In this document: piece after piece, positions 39,512 to 49,451 of the stretch
How positions within the stretch are numbered: the first letter of the stretch is position 1
Layout: each line of letters starts with the position of its first letter
Source of the DNA: Colwellia sp. MB3u-41
Lineage (GTDB): Bacteria; Pseudomonadota; Gammaproteobacteria; Enterobacterales; Alteromonadaceae
Direction of reading: 5' to 3'
DNA: 64,000 bases
Assembly: GCF_014076845.1 (NCBI RefSeq)
Contig: NZ_JACGUT010000082.1
Coordinates: forward strand, 584,015 to 648,014
The notes under the pieces: generated by a model
The model's input: only the letters and a program-made list of their open reading frames with translations
Databases searched by the model: none
Told to the model about the DNA's origin: nothing
Program-made: the position numbers and the translations under genes

Positions 39512-41524
39512 ATGACAACAACGATGAATTTTAAAGAAGAAATAATGCAAGGTATCCCAAGCCAATTGCCACAAGCAAAAGCTTATCCTGCAAATGCAAA
39601 TCGGGCACCTAAACGTAAAGATATACTATCACCTGACGAAAAGCAGCTGGCGTTAAGAAATGCGTTGCGTTACTTCCCTAAAGAATGGCATCAAGAATTA
39701 GCGACTGAGTTTGCTCAAGAGCTAAAAGATTTTGGCCGTATCTATATGTATAGGTTCAAGCCAAGCTATGCTTTGAAAGCACGTTCGGTTTCTGACTATC
39801 CCGCTAAATGTACTCAAGCAGCAGCAATCATGTTAATGGTTGAAAACAACCTAGATCCTGCTGTTGCACAGCATCCTGAGGAATTAATTACTTATGGTGG
39901 CAATGGGGCAGTTTTTCAAAACTGGGCGCAATATTTGTTGTCGATGAAGTATTTAAGTGAAATGGAAAGTGACCAAACGTTGCATCTTTATTCCGGCCAC
40001 CCTATGGGCTTATTTCCGTCTTCAACAGAAGCGCCACGTGTTGTTGTAACCAATGGCATGATGATCCCTAATTACTCGAAACCTGATGACTGGGAAAAAT
40101 TCAATGCTTTAGGTGTAACGCAATACGGGCAAATGACAGCGGGTTCTTTCATGTATATTGGGCCACAAGGCATTGTACATGGCACCACTATTACGGTAAT
40201 GAATGCGTTTCGTAAGGTACTAGACAAAGGCGAAACATCTCAAGGAAAAGTATTCCTAACAGCTGGCTTAGGTGGCATGAGTGGTGCACAACCTAAAGCA
40301 GGCAATATTGCTAATTGTGTTACTGTTTGTGCTGAAGTGAATGCAAATGCCGCCACTAAACGTCATCAGCAAGGTTGGGTTGACGAGCTAATTGATAACA
40401 TGGATGAACTTGTTGCCCGTGTGAAAGAAGCACAAACCAATGAAGAAGTGGTATCAATTGCCTATATAGGTAATATCGTTGATGTTTGGGAAAGTTTCTA
40501 TGAAAAAGAAATTTTCATTCACTTGGGTTCAGATCAAACGTCATTGCATAACCCTTGGTCAGGCGGTTATTACCCGGTAGACATTAGTTATGAAGAATCT
40601 AATCGATTAATTCGAGAAGAGCCTGAAGTGTTTAAAGTTAAAGTACAAGAAACACTTAGACGCCATGCTGCCGCCGTAAATAAGCATACCGCTAAAGGTA
40701 CTTATTTCTTCGATTATGGCAATGCTTTCTTACTCGAAGCGTCACGCGCCGGTGGTGATGTTATGGCGGAAAATGGCATTGACTTTAAATATCCATCATA
40801 TGTTCAAGACATATTAGGCCCCATGTGTTTTGACTATGGTTTTGGACCCTTTCGCTGGGTATGTGCTTCGGGTAAACCGGAAGATTTAGATAAAACGGAT
40901 GCTATTGCAGCAAGCGTTCTTGAAAGAATAATGCAAGAGTCGCCTGAAGAGATTCAGCAACAAATGCAAGACAACATTACTTGGATTAAAGAGGCGAAAC
41001 AAAATAAGTTAGTCGTTGGCTCGCAAGCTCGAATTCTTTATGCTGACGCGCAAGGCAGAATGGAAATTGCGAAAGCCTTTAATGATGCAATTAATAAGGG
41101 TGAAATTGGCCCCATAGTTTTAGGCCGTGACCATCATGATGTAAGTGGCACCGATTCGCCGTATCGTGAAACGTCTAATATTTATGATGGCAGTCGTTTT
41201 ACCGCTGATATGGCAATACACAATGTTATTGGTGACAGCTTTCGTGGTGCTACTTGGGTTTCTATCCATAATGGTGGCGGTGTTGGTTGGGGTGAAGTAA
41301 TTAACGGTGGTTTTGGTCTGTTACTTGATGGCAGTGAAGATGCTGAACGTAAACTAAAATCTATGCTGCTGTTTGATGTTAACAATGGTATTGCAAGACG
41401 GAGCTGGGCGCGAAATGCAGAAGCAAATTTTGCTATAAAACGCGAAATGGCAAGAACACCTAAGCTTAAAGTAACTTTAGCTAACCTAGTTGATGACGAT
41501 ATCTTAAATAACTTATCTCTGTAA
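39512..41524 (+). CDS. hutU: Urocanate hydratase, long (eukaryote-like) form
   Basis: 670 residues. Bacterial HutU is usually about 555. The sequence aligns by eye with animal-type urocanase: LSPDEKQLALRNALRYFP, TYGGNGAVFQNWAQY, YSGHPMGLFPSSTEAPR and GVTQYGQMTAGSFMYIGPQG are close to the vertebrate enzyme. NAD+-dependent hydration of urocanate to imidazolone propionate. It starts 11 bases after hutH and ends the operon. The long form occurs in some bacteria, so transfer in either direction is possible but not shown. Confidence 0.93.
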   Translation: MTTTMNFKEEIMQGIPSQLPQAKAYPANANRAPKRKDILSPDEKQLALRNALRYFPKEWHQELATEFAQELKDFGRIYMYRFKPSYALKARSVSDYPAKCTQAAAIMLMVENNLDPAVAQHPEELITYGGNGAVFQNWAQYLLSMKYLSEMESDQTLHLYSGHPMGLFPSSTEAPRVVVTNGMMIPNYSKPDDWEKFNALGVTQYGQMTAGSFMYIGPQGIVHGTTITVMNAFRKVLDKGETSQGKVFLTAGLGGMSGAQPKAGNIANCVTVCAEVNANAATKRHQQGWVDELIDNMDELVARVKEAQTNEEVVSIAYIGNIVDVWESFYEKEIFIHLGSDQTSLHNPWSGGYYPVDISYEESNRLIREEPEVFKVKVQETLRRHAAAVNKHTAKGTYFFDYGNAFLLEASRAGGDVMAENGIDFKYPSYVQDILGPMCFDYGFGPFRWVCASGKPEDLDKTDAIAASVLERIMQESPEEIQQQMQDNITWIKEAKQNKLVVGSQARILYADAQGRMEIAKAFNDAINKGEIGPIVLGRDHHDVSGTDSPYRETSNIYDGSRFTADMAIHNVIGDSFRGATWVSIHNGGGVGWGEVINGGFGLLLDGSEDAERKLKSMLLFDVNNGIARRSWARNAEANFAIKREMARTPKLKVTLANLVDDDILNNLSL

Positions 41525-41573
41525 GGTGCCAATGCTTCATTAAACAATACGTTTATTGTTAAAATATTTTAAA

Positions 41574-41591
41574 GCCGAGTTTACCCTCGGC
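41574..41591 (+). terminator. Probable terminator of the hut operon
   Basis: A 6-bp GC-rich stem (GCCGAG / CTCGGC, loop TTTACC) followed by ATTTGATTT, 49 bases past the hutU stop. Confidence 0.6.
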
Positions 41592-42199
41592 ATTTGATTT
41601 ATTAGCAACTAGATACTTTATCTTTACTAGCCTGTCATAAAGGTGGTGTTATAATGACGTAAGGCTTTTCTCGCTAATATTAACGTTATTCTTCATGTTC
41701 CTTAACGAAATATAAAGTAAATACTTTTGGGATCTCATTTGCGCACTAGTCAATTACACAAGCTCAGTACTAATTTATCCCCAGAGCGCGTTAAATATTT
41801 TGTAAAGACAATGGCTGGTCAGAGGAGCTTTTAGTGAAAGTACCCAGCTTAGAGCTTACGTACTATTTACCGTACGGAAAAAGATGACAATAGCTTAGTG
41901 AAAAAAAATTAGCGCTATGGCGGTGAATATACTCATCGTCTTATACGCAGCGATTATAGCTGAAAGTATTTTCCGCCCATTAGCAACAAAATTAGAAAGC
42001 AGATAATTACAGACTAACGCTAGCTAATCTATTGCCCCTGAAATACTCCAACAACAAGCTTGACATAATATGTCGCATTTGCTAATTTTAGATTAACAAA
42101 GTAGATCATATATTTTACTTAATTATAATCATGTAACAACAGTATCTATATTTATTTAACCTGTTAATCTAATGATCTATTAATGACAAGGAGTTAGCG
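41592..42199. other. Intergenic stretch with gene relics
   Basis: About 600 bases before the nfeD operon. It holds a MotA-like fragment (41917-42006) and, upstream of it, a short unrecognised frame near 41737-41835. Otherwise it is AT-rich with no RNA gene or clear terminator. Confidence 0.45.
41917..42006 (+). pseudogene. Fragment resembling the C-terminal membrane helix of MotA/PomA
   Basis: A 29-codon frame reading MAVNILIVLYAAIIAESIFR then PLATKLESR. The AMAV...LYG.x.A...F.P.A.KL pattern matches the fourth helix of MotA-type stator proteins, where the preceding residues are usually GGAMAVALLTTLYG. No upstream helices or second flagellar gene is found, so this is a relic of a larger gene or a chance match. 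Confidence 0.35.
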
Positions 42200-42652
42200 G
42201 TGGAGTACATTCTTTTCTTTGAAACCTGGATCGTTTTAGCCATTTTATTTGCTTGCGCTGAAATTTTTGTTCCGGGTGGCATACTATTAAATTTGGGCAT
42301 CGCTTCATTGTTAGTCGCAATTGGCGTACAACAACAACTACTCGATACATGGACATTAACCTTAACGACTTGGTTTATACTGGCTTCATTTCTACTATTT
42401 GTGCTTTATTTTGTCACCGATCGTTTTTTTAGTAGTGAATATACAGTCGATAATATTTATGAAGAATTAGACATTTATGGCAGAGAAGTCACTGTCTTAG
42501 AAAAAATTGGCCCAGGCACACATGCTGGGCGCGTAGAGTTTCAAGGCACAACATGGACAGCACTGGGCGATGGTTCAGAGCTAAGCAAAGGTAGCCACGC
42601 CACAATCGTTTGTAAAGAAAATATCTCTCTCGTTGTTGAACCAATAAAGTAA
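42200..42652 (+). CDS. NfeD-family membrane protein (short form)
   Basis: 150 residues. Two or three membrane helices in the first 75 residues (WIVLAILFACAEIFVPGGIL, LTTWFILASFLLFVLYF) are followed by an OB-fold C-terminal domain (about 90-150; GREVTVLEKIGPGTHAGRVEF, GTTWTALGDGSELSKG), typical of NfeD1b. GGAG before the start. It is first in an operon with two SPFH proteins, its usual partners in membrane microdomain organisation. Confidence 0.9.
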   Translation: MEYILFFETWIVLAILFACAEIFVPGGILLNLGIASLLVAIGVQQQLLDTWTLTLTTWFILASFLLFVLYFVTDRFFSSEYTVDNIYEELDIYGREVTVLEKIGPGTHAGRVEFQGTTWTALGDGSELSKGSHATIVCKENISLVVEPIK

Positions 42653-42698
42653 CAACAGCAAAAAACCTAAAATGATAACTAAAATATAGGAACAACCT

Positions 42699-43616
42699 AT
42701 GCTAGCCACACTCACCTTTATATTTCTTGGATTACTCTTTATTGTCGTAAAACTTGTACTTATTGTGCCGATGAAAGAAGTTTGTATTATCGAACGTTTA
42801 GGTAAATTTCGCGCAATAATGAGACCAGGATTACACTTTCTTATTCCTTTTATTGACCGCGTTGCTTATCGCCATGAGACAAGAGAACAAGTCTTAGACA
42901 TTCCGTCACAAAGCTGTATCTCGCGCGATAACATACAAATTGAAGTTGACGGTTTAGTTTACATCCAAGTAATGGACGGCGCAAAAGCAAGCTACGGTAT
43001 AGAAGATTATCGCCGTGCCTGTGTCAATTTAGCGCAAACCACTATGCGTAGTGAAATAGGTAAATTGAAACTGGGTCAAACGTTTTCAGAACGAGACACT
43101 CTTAACGAAACCATTGTCCGTGAAATAGACAAAGCGTCAGATCCTTGGGGCATAAAAATGTTGCGTTACGAAGTAAGAAATATCACCCCTTCTGCAAATG
43201 TTATTCATACCCTTGAAAAGCAAATGGAAGCCGAGCGAAGAAAGCGTGCAGAAATCACCTTAGCAGAAGCTGATAAAGAGTCGACGATCAATTTGTCTGA
43301 AGGAGAGCGTCAAGAGGCGATTAATATTTCAGAAGGCGATAAGCAGCGACAAATAAATGAAGCACACGGTTTCGCAAAAGAAATTGAAATATTAACACAA
43401 GCAACCGCTGAGGGTATGAATATGATCGCAAAAGCATCAATGACCCCAGGGGGCGATAAAGCAATAAAAATGCGCTTACTTGAGCAATTTATCAAGCAAA
43501 CAGGCTCTATATTAAAAACGGCAGATGTTTCGATTATGCCAGCTGAAATGGCCAAGTTAGAAGGTTTCTTCGAAGGCATGGACAAAGTAACGCAAACTGT
43601 TCAAGGAGCGAAATAA
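42699..43616 (+). CDS. SPFH/stomatin-family membrane protein
   Basis: 305 residues. An N-terminal hairpin helix is followed by an SPFH/Band 7 domain (about 20-190; VCIIERLGKFRAIMRPGLHFLIPFIDRV, VEVDGLVYIQVMDGAKASYG) and a C-terminal coiled coil (KQMEAERRKRAEITLAEADK). Very like QmcA/YbbK-type stomatins. Its TAATG overlap with the next gene and the upstream nfeD indicate one operon. Confidence 0.92.
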   Translation: MLATLTFIFLGLLFIVVKLVLIVPMKEVCIIERLGKFRAIMRPGLHFLIPFIDRVAYRHETREQVLDIPSQSCISRDNIQIEVDGLVYIQVMDGAKASYGIEDYRRACVNLAQTTMRSEIGKLKLGQTFSERDTLNETIVREIDKASDPWGIKMLRYEVRNITPSANVIHTLEKQMEAERRKRAEITLAEADKESTINLSEGERQEAINISEGDKQRQINEAHGFAKEIEILTQATAEGMNMIAKASMTPGGDKAIKMRLLEQFIKQTGSILKTADVSIMPAEMAKLEGFFEGMDKVTQTVQGAK

Positions 43617-44563
43617 TGATAGAACAAACAATAAGTAATATTGGCGCTGACAGTAATCTTGATATCGTGATACTCGCTATTTGGGGCGCTATATTTATCT
43701 TTTTAGCTTATAAGTTTGTACAAGCTATTTGCTTAGTACCAACAAAATCTGCCTATGTGGTTGAACGTTTAGGGAAATACCGTTGCACATTAGAAGCCGG
43801 GTTTCATATTTTATTGCCATTTATTGACCGTGTTGCTTTTATTCAAGACTTAAAAGAAGAAACAATCGACGTACCACCACAAGAATGTTTTTCAAAAGAT
43901 GAAGTCAATGTTGAAGTTGATGGCGTAATTTACATTGAAGTTATCGACTCATTGAAAGCAAGTTACGGGATCACTGATTATCGTTTTGCAGCAATGCAAT
44001 TAGCACAAACTACCACGCGTTCTGTTATTGGTACTTTGGATTTAGACCGTACTTTTGAAGAGCGAGATATTATCAGCGCAAAAGTGGTAGAAGTCTTAGA
44101 TAAAGCAGGTGAAAGCTGGGGAATACGAGTACATCGCTATGAGATAAAAAATATTACCCCACCTGATACCGTTAAAAATGCCATGGAGTTACAGGTAAAT
44201 GCAGAACGTGAACGTCGTGCAATTTTAGCAAAAAGTTTGGGAGACAAAGCTAGCCGTATTAACCGCTCTGAAGGCTTAATGACTGAGATGATAAATATCT
44301 CAGAAGGCGAAAAGCAACGTCGTATTAATTCAGCAGAAGGTAAAGCAGCACAAATAATAGCTATCGCTCAGGCAACTGGAGATTCCATCACTAAAATCGC
44401 TATTGCTATTGAACAACCGGGCGGGCAACAAGCACTTGATTTACAATTAACTGAACAGTATCTCCAACAAATGCAAGGTCTTAGCCAGGCAAACAGGAAA
44501 GTTATTCTACCGGCGAACTTGCTTGACTTTAACCAGTGGTTATCAATATCTGGTATTAAATAA
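43616..44563 (+). CDS. Second SPFH/stomatin-family membrane protein
   Basis: 315 residues, a paralogue of the preceding gene. It shares AYVVERLGKYRCTLEAGFH, ILLPFIDRVAFIQDLKEE and YRFAAMQLAQTTTRSVIGTL, with the same coiled-coil end. The two are clearly diverged, so this is an old duplication. The start overlaps the previous stop by one base. The pair may form a hetero-oligomeric ring in the inner membrane with NfeD, which is inference. Confidence 0.92.
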   Translation: MIEQTISNIGADSNLDIVILAIWGAIFIFLAYKFVQAICLVPTKSAYVVERLGKYRCTLEAGFHILLPFIDRVAFIQDLKEETIDVPPQECFSKDEVNVEVDGVIYIEVIDSLKASYGITDYRFAAMQLAQTTTRSVIGTLDLDRTFEERDIISAKVVEVLDKAGESWGIRVHRYEIKNITPPDTVKNAMELQVNAERERRAILAKSLGDKASRINRSEGLMTEMINISEGEKQRRINSAEGKAAQIIAIAQATGDSITKIAIAIEQPGGQQALDLQLTEQYLQQMQGLSQANRKVILPANLLDFNQWLSISGIK

Positions 44564-44602
44564 GTTAAAGGTGTAAAAATCACAAGAAAAAAAAGTAATA
44601 AA

Positions 44603-44643
44603 ACACGTAGTGAAGGAATCTTTTAGCTACGTGTATTTTTTTG
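44603..44643 (+). terminator. Rho-independent terminator of the nfeD-SPFH operon
   Basis: An 8-bp stem (ACACGTAG / CTACGTGT) with a 16-base loop followed by seven T, 39 bases past the second SPFH stop. Confidence 0.8.
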
Positions 44644-44666
44644 ATAAAATAGTACAATATTTTGGC

Positions 44667-44966
44667 TTAAAAGAGGAAAAAGCCAATTAACGCCAACATA
44701 ACAGCCGAACCAAAAACAAATACATTATTGCCCAAAGTTAATTTTTTTTCTGCTAAACGTAGCCGTATTTTAATTATCGCGATATAAAAAAGTGTTGCGG
44801 TTAAAGCTGTAACAAAATGAGTCAGTAAGGTATTAATTTCGCTATTATTTTGCCATAAAAACACAATGCCCCGCTTATTAACAAAGAACAGATTTAAAAG
44901 CGAAATATGAAACCATAGAACAAAAAACAACTGAGTCGTTTTGTTTTTCAACCAATCTTTAAACAT
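44667..44966 (-). CDS. Small integral membrane protein, unknown function
   Basis: 99 residues with three hydrophobic segments (about 13-30, 46-64 and 78-98). No motif recognised. It lies one base past the end of the YeeZ-like gene, so it is probably read with it. Unassigned. Confidence 0.6.
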   Translation of the reverse strand: MFKDWLKNKTTQLFFVLWFHISLLNLFFVNKRGIVFLWQNNSEINTLLTHFVTALTATLFYIAIIKIRLRLAEKKLTLGNNVFVFGSAVMLALIGFFLF

Positions 44967-44967
44967 C

Positions 44968-45801
44968 CTACAGCCTTACTACTGACTTATATAACCAAAC
45001 AATTAAATCATCATGAGTGAACTGGTAATTAAAACTATTACGAAGCTTGGCATCATTAATACGTTTGCCAAAACGCATTGACGTTTCAAACGAGAACTCT
45101 GGTGCAGGTAAGTTTAAGGCGTTAGCTGCCGCATGATAATAATGTTGTTTACTGGTTTCAGTGGCACTTACCGCATTATAAGTGCCACTAATGTCTTCAT
45201 TAGCGATAATTTCCATAAGCACACCTACCGCATCATCTTGATGAATTAGATTAATAAAAGACTGAGGCTCAGCAAGCACCTTCTTTCCTTGGAGAAATCG
45301 GCCTGGATGACGTTCAGGGCCAACTAAGCCTGCTAGGCGTAATATGACTGATGTGCCCGAGAAGGAACGCACTGTTTGCTCTGCCGTATTAATAATAGCG
45401 ACTTTATCTGCATTCATGTCCAAAACAGATTGTTCATCAACTAAACCAGACAAACCATTATAAACAGCCGTAGTGCTGAGCAGTACGATCTTATTGACAT
45501 TACCCAGTTCTGCCATTTCAACTAACTGAGCAACTTTTTCAGGGTAATCACTGCGACCTTGACGGAGCTGTGGCGTAATAGAAATAATCAGCGTGTCATG
45601 AGTAAAGACGCTCAACACCAAAGATTTAGGGTCAAGAACTGGCAAACTTAATTGTTCAGCATTAATATTCTCTTCGCACAGTTTTTGCTTTTTTTCTTCA
45701 CTTTGTACCGTTACAGTCACACGGTATTGTTTAATCAGTAATTGCTTTGCTAAAGCGTGGCCTAACCAACCACAACCTATAATCGCAACACTTTTTAGCA
45801 T
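44968..45801 (-). CDS. YeeZ-like NAD(P)-binding protein, atypical SDR
   Basis: 277 residues. Rossmann fold with GCGWLGHALAKQL at the N-terminus, an extended-SDR-like body (LLSTTAVYNGLSG, VILRLAGLVGPERHPGRFL) and a conserved 'INLIHQDDAVGVL'. The Tyr in STTAVYNG is the SDR-like active-site element. Substrate unknown. It is the first gene of a group that includes the small membrane gene. Confidence 0.8.
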   Translation of the reverse strand: MLKSVAIIGCGWLGHALAKQLLIKQYRVTVTVQSEEKKQKLCEENINAEQLSLPVLDPKSLVLSVFTHDTLIISITPQLRQGRSDYPEKVAQLVEMAELGNVNKIVLLSTTAVYNGLSGLVDEQSVLDMNADKVAIINTAEQTVRSFSGTSVILRLAGLVGPERHPGRFLQGKKVLAEPQSFINLIHQDDAVGVLMEIIANEDISGTYNAVSATETSKQHYYHAAANALNLPAPEFSFETSMRFGKRINDAKLRNSFNYQFTHDDLIVWLYKSVVRL

Positions 45802-45809
45802 GGAGACCC

Positions 45810-46310
45810 TTAATTTTTTTGCGAGGTTTGTTGTTGATGATGCTGCTTAATTTTATGTACAACGTCATCAGAAATAGCGTTTGGAACAGGTATAGAAAGA
45901 TTATACTGTAAAATTCTCCACCCCTGTGGCGTTAGTCGAAGCACACCAGAACCTCGGCATTCACCGTAATTTTTACTGTCGAGTAACTCATCAAAAAAAG
46001 CCAGTCTTTCGTCTTTTATATCCGTTTGAATGAGTGTGATATTTCTTTGACGCGGCTTATATAGCCAGCCTCGCCCTTGACTAAAATAGGGGGTTACGAA
46101 GTCAATAAATTGTTTTTTGGTCCAGCGTTCTTCACCATCAGTTCCTAAAAAAATAGCTTGCTCATCAAGTAGGCTTAAATAGAGTTTTTGGTTAGCACTT
46201 GCTGCCGCTTGATGGAAAGTATCAAGCACTTTGTTAATGTCGTTATTTGCAAATAAAGTTAAACTAAAGAAGTAAAGACTTAACATAAATCCTATTTTTT
46301 TAATTATCAT
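45810..46310 (-). CDS. NTF2/SnoaL-like exported protein
   Basis: 166 residues from ATG 46310 (MIIKKIGFMLSLYFFSLTLF), which has GGGG about 12 bases upstream and does not overlap the upstream gene; a start at 46385 would. Signal peptide followed by an NTF2-like domain (VLDTFHQAAASANQKLYLSL, GTDGEERWTKKQFIDFVTPY). Role unknown; members include exported polyketide-cyclase-fold proteins. It is followed by the YeeZ-like gene after 8 bases. Confidence 0.75.
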   Translation of the reverse strand: MIIKKIGFMLSLYFFSLTLFANNDINKVLDTFHQAAASANQKLYLSLLDEQAIFLGTDGEERWTKKQFIDFVTPYFSQGRGWLYKPRQRNITLIQTDIKDERLAFFDELLDSKNYGECRGSGVLRLTPQGWRILQYNLSIPVPNAISDDVVHKIKQHHQQQTSQKN

Positions 46311-46329
46311 TCCAACCCCTAAAGTGTCG

Positions 46330-47220
46330 TTATTTCGACAATACAAAATATAAACCGTTAAAGGTTGCCGCAACATTTTCACCACTAAAGACTTCCACCT
46401 CTACAGATAATTTTATTTTATCTTGGCTGAGTAAATCATCAACACAACCCGTGGTGTGCACCTCGCCTGTCTTAGCAAAGGCAACTCCTGCTACTGGGCT
46501 ATGATATCGAATTTTTGCATCCGCTAACACTATATTGCCCTTAAGGTTGTGCTGTTGAATCAATAAATGAACCCAGCCCCACCCTGTTAATGTCGCAAGG
46601 GTGTAAATACTGCCTGCAAACATAGTGTTATGTAAATTTTTATTAAATGCTTCATCACAAGTAGTAACTAATTTTTGTTGATCATAATAGCCAATGGTCA
46701 CCCCCATAGCCTTGCTCATCGGAATAGTGTTAGACCAAATATCTTGCAGGGCTATCGATAAGCTATTGTTATGTAAATAATGTGTCTGAAGCTTTTTTTC
46801 CATATTGAAATGTTTAACGTTATTGAACAATAAATGTGAAAAGCTAATATTTTGATAAGAAAGTTTTTCATAGAAATTAATAGCTTGTTCACGTGCTTTT
46901 AATGAGAGTTTCTTTATACCTAGGCTTATCGCAAACTGCTCGAGGGCGATGACTAATTGCTTGCCTAATCCTTTGCCCTGAAAGTCATCAGCAACCGCCA
47001 TATAGCGAATTTGTCCTTGCAACATTCCACTAAAATGAAGGCGAGCCACCGCTATAATGTTACCATCACTGTTAAAGATAGCTCGATGAACCGCCTGCGT
47101 TTCGAGTTCGTCTCTTTCACTCCCTTTTTCTTGCTGTAATGGTTTACGCAATATTTTCCAGCGTAGATGGTAGTATTGCTCAAACTCTTGCTGGCTTATG
47201 GGTGATCGACACTCAAACAT
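46330..47220 (-). CDS. GNAT acetyltransferase fused to YiiD-type thioesterase
   Basis: 296 residues with two domains. The N-terminal GNAT domain (about 1-140) has VADDFQGKGLGKQLVIAL as the acetyl-CoA-binding loop and YEKLSYQNIS. The C-terminal hotdog thioesterase domain (about 150-296; PMSKAMGVTIGYYDQ, NLHNTMFAGSIYTLATLTGW) matches YiiD_C. The same fusion occurs in YiiD. The thioester substrate is unknown. Confidence 0.88.
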   Translation of the reverse strand: MFECRSPISQQEFEQYYHLRWKILRKPLQQEKGSERDELETQAVHRAIFNSDGNIIAVARLHFSGMLQGQIRYMAVADDFQGKGLGKQLVIALEQFAISLGIKKLSLKAREQAINFYEKLSYQNISFSHLLFNNVKHFNMEKKLQTHYLHNNSLSIALQDIWSNTIPMSKAMGVTIGYYDQQKLVTTCDEAFNKNLHNTMFAGSIYTLATLTGWGWVHLLIQQHNLKGNIVLADAKIRYHSPVAGVAFAKTGEVHTTGCVDDLLSQDKIKLSVEVEVFSGENVAATFNGLYFVLSK

Positions 47221-47268
47221 TCGCTATGCTTACCTATAATAATTAAAAAAATTCGTTTATACGCTATT

Positions 47269-48021
47269 ATGAAATTAGTCAAACATATCCAACAAGGTCA
47301 CTTGAGTTACTTTACGCAAAATAATGATGCGATTTCAGTCAGTGAAAATCAGCATTATCGTTGGTTAGCTTTCGACAATGTCGTTCAAAGTATGATGCTC
47401 AAGCGAAACCCTTCACAACTTACCTTTCCTCATCAAATCAGCTTATTATCACCTTTACTTTTTTTTCGCCCTAAACGCGTGGTTGAATTTGGTCTAGGCG
47501 GTGGTAATTTAGCACGATTTTTATTACATCATTCTCCTGATCTAACTTTAGATACTATTGAATATTCTCAAGAAGTTATTGAATGTTTCGAACGTTTTTT
47601 TAATCCACAGACAGCAAACGTTCATTTACATCATTGTTCTGCGCTCGATTGGCTTCATTATCATAAAAAAATAAAACCTGATTGGTTCATTTGTGATATT
47701 TACCAAAAAAATCAATCGATTAATGATTCATTAATCTTAACTAAAAACATATTGAAAAAAGTAGGAGAGCAAGCAGTCTTATCACTTAACTTACCGAGTC
47801 CATCAAACGAAGAGATTAACTATTTTCTTTCGGAATTAAAAGTACTCGCTCCAAATAAACAGTTAGTTTACTTTCACATACCGCATTACTTGAATGTTAT
47901 CATTCATTTATTACCCAAAAACATGGTGAATCAACCTGAAGATTTTTTAATGGACACCACCATTTTACCTACTAGAACCTTTAACCGCTGGCGCAAATAT
48001 TGGCGACACGGTATGCAGTAG
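47269..48021 (+). CDS. Spermidine-synthase-like methyltransferase
   Basis: 250 residues. The SAM/dcSAM-binding loop is VVEFGLGGGNLARFLLHH with the acidic 'DTIEYSQEVI' after it. The rest resembles spermidine synthase (SpeE) fold proteins but lacks the polyamine-site residues. It is convergent with dtd and divergent from the GNAT gene. Substrate unknown. Confidence 0.8.
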   Translation: MKLVKHIQQGHLSYFTQNNDAISVSENQHYRWLAFDNVVQSMMLKRNPSQLTFPHQISLLSPLLFFRPKRVVEFGLGGGNLARFLLHHSPDLTLDTIEYSQEVIECFERFFNPQTANVHLHHCSALDWLHYHKKIKPDWFICDIYQKNQSINDSLILTKNILKKVGEQAVLSLNLPSPSNEEINYFLSELKVLAPNKQLVYFHIPHYLNVIIHLLPKNMVNQPEDFLMDTTILPTRTFNRWRKYWRHGMQ

Positions 48022-48032
48022 TTAACCTTAAA

Positions 48033-48470
48033 TTAGCACGTTAATGTAAATGTAACGGGGCCATCATTAACTAAAGCCACTTTCATATCAGCACCAAATT
48101 CGCCGGTAGGTACAACAAAACCTTGTTCCCGTAATTGTAGACAAAAGTATTGATATAATGGGATGCTGATTTCTGGTTTCGCTGCATTAGTTAAGCTTGG
48201 CCGCATTCCTGAACGCGTATCTGCTGCTAGTGTAAATTGTGAAACAACTAATATTTTACCATTGATTTGGCCGACATTAAGATTCATCTTTCCTGTATTA
48301 TCTTCAAAGATACGGTAGCCAGCGACACGTTCTGCCAACCGCTTCGCTTTAGCTTCATTATCGTCGGATTCGATCGCAAGAAAAACTAAAATACCGTGCT
48401 CGATTTCCCCTATTACTTTTTGATTAACAGTAACACTTGCTTGTGAAACTCGTTGGATAACTGCGATCAT
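48033..48470 (-). CDS. dtd: D-aminoacyl-tRNA deacylase
   Basis: 145 residues. Motifs [20 protein letters not shown] and DGPVTF (GPVT active-site loop) are intact. It hydrolyses D-amino acids from tRNA. The ATG overlaps the pip stop by four bases (ATGA), so it is coupled to it. Confidence 0.95.
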   Translation of the reverse strand: MIAVIQRVSQASVTVNQKVIGEIEHGILVFLAIESDDNEAKAKRLAERVAGYRIFEDNTGKMNLNVGQINGKILVVSQFTLAADTRSGMRPSLTNAAKPEISIPLYQYFCLQLREQGFVVPTGEFGADMKVALVNDGPVTFTLTC

Positions 48471-49435
48471 ATTGGTTGTTCAGCTAGAAAATTTGCCATA
48501 GTATCGCTTGCCCGACAAAAAGCATCAATAGTTTGTCGCTCAAAACCACTATGGCCCGCAGCGGGTAAAATTTGTAATTGGGCGTTATCCCAATGCTTAG
48601 TTAGTAAATAGGCATGATGAAGCTGACAAACCATATCATAACGACCATGAAGAATAATTGCAGGTATTGCCGTTAGCTTAACAATATTTTCAAGAATATA
48701 ATTTTCTTTAATAAAACAATGTTGAGTAAAATAATGACTCGAAATCTTTGCCATACATAATGCTTGATGTGCATCTTCGACCTGCGCCATACCAATGTGG
48801 TGATGCTCGATTGTTGATAGCCTTAATTCCCATAATGCCCAGGCTTTGCTGGCAGAAATTACTGCGACCTCATTACTTGAGTGTAAGACTTGGTGATAAC
48901 CTGCAAGTGGGAACTTTTGTAATTCACCCGGTAAATGATCAACAAATTCTTGATAGTATTCTGGAAAGAAACTTTGTGCTCCGTACGACCCATAAAGCCA
49001 TTGATATTCAGTTTCAGTGGCAAGAAATATGCCTCTTAAGATAAAACCTAAAACCTTTTCTGAATGCTCTATACCATAATTCAGTGCTAGTGTTGTACCC
49101 CATGAGCCCCCACACACTAGCCACTTTTCAATATTTAGATGCTTGCGAATCACTTCAATATCATTAACCAAATGTGCTGTCGTATTGTCTTTTATCGACG
49201 GAGAAGGCTTTGAGCGACCACAACCACGTTGATCAAATAAAATGATACGATATTGTTCAGGATCAAAATAACGGCGGTGGTTCTTACTTGTACCGCTACC
49301 AGGGCCACCGTGAAGGTATAACACTGGAATTCCTGTTGGATTACCTGATTGCTCAAGATATATTTCATGCTGTTCGCTAACAGAAAGAAACTCTTGTGCA
49401 TACGTGGATAATTTAGGATATAAAGACCGTGACAT
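48467..49435 (-). CDS. pip: Proline iminopeptidase
   Basis: 322 residues, alpha/beta hydrolase. Oxyanion [20 protein letters not shown], nucleophile Ser in [14 protein letters not shown] and the catalytic His in [10 protein letters not shown]. Cytoplasmic. First gene of the pip-dtd pair. A 13-bp inverted repeat lies in its leader. Confidence 0.93.
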   Translation of the reverse strand: MSRSLYPKLSTYAQEFLSVSEQHEIYLEQSGNPTGIPVLYLHGGPGSGTSKNHRRYFDPEQYRIILFDQRGCGRSKPSPSIKDNTTAHLVNDIEVIRKHLNIEKWLVCGGSWGTTLALNYGIEHSEKVLGFILRGIFLATETEYQWLYGSYGAQSFFPEYYQEFVDHLPGELQKFPLAGYHQVLHSSNEVAVISASKAWALWELRLSTIEHHHIGMAQVEDAHQALCMAKISSHYFTQHCFIKENYILENIVKLTAIPAIILHGRYDMVCQLHHAYLLTKHWDNAQLQILPAAGHSGFERQTIDAFCRASDTMANFLAEQPI

Positions 49436-49451
49436 TTATTTACTCAATATT

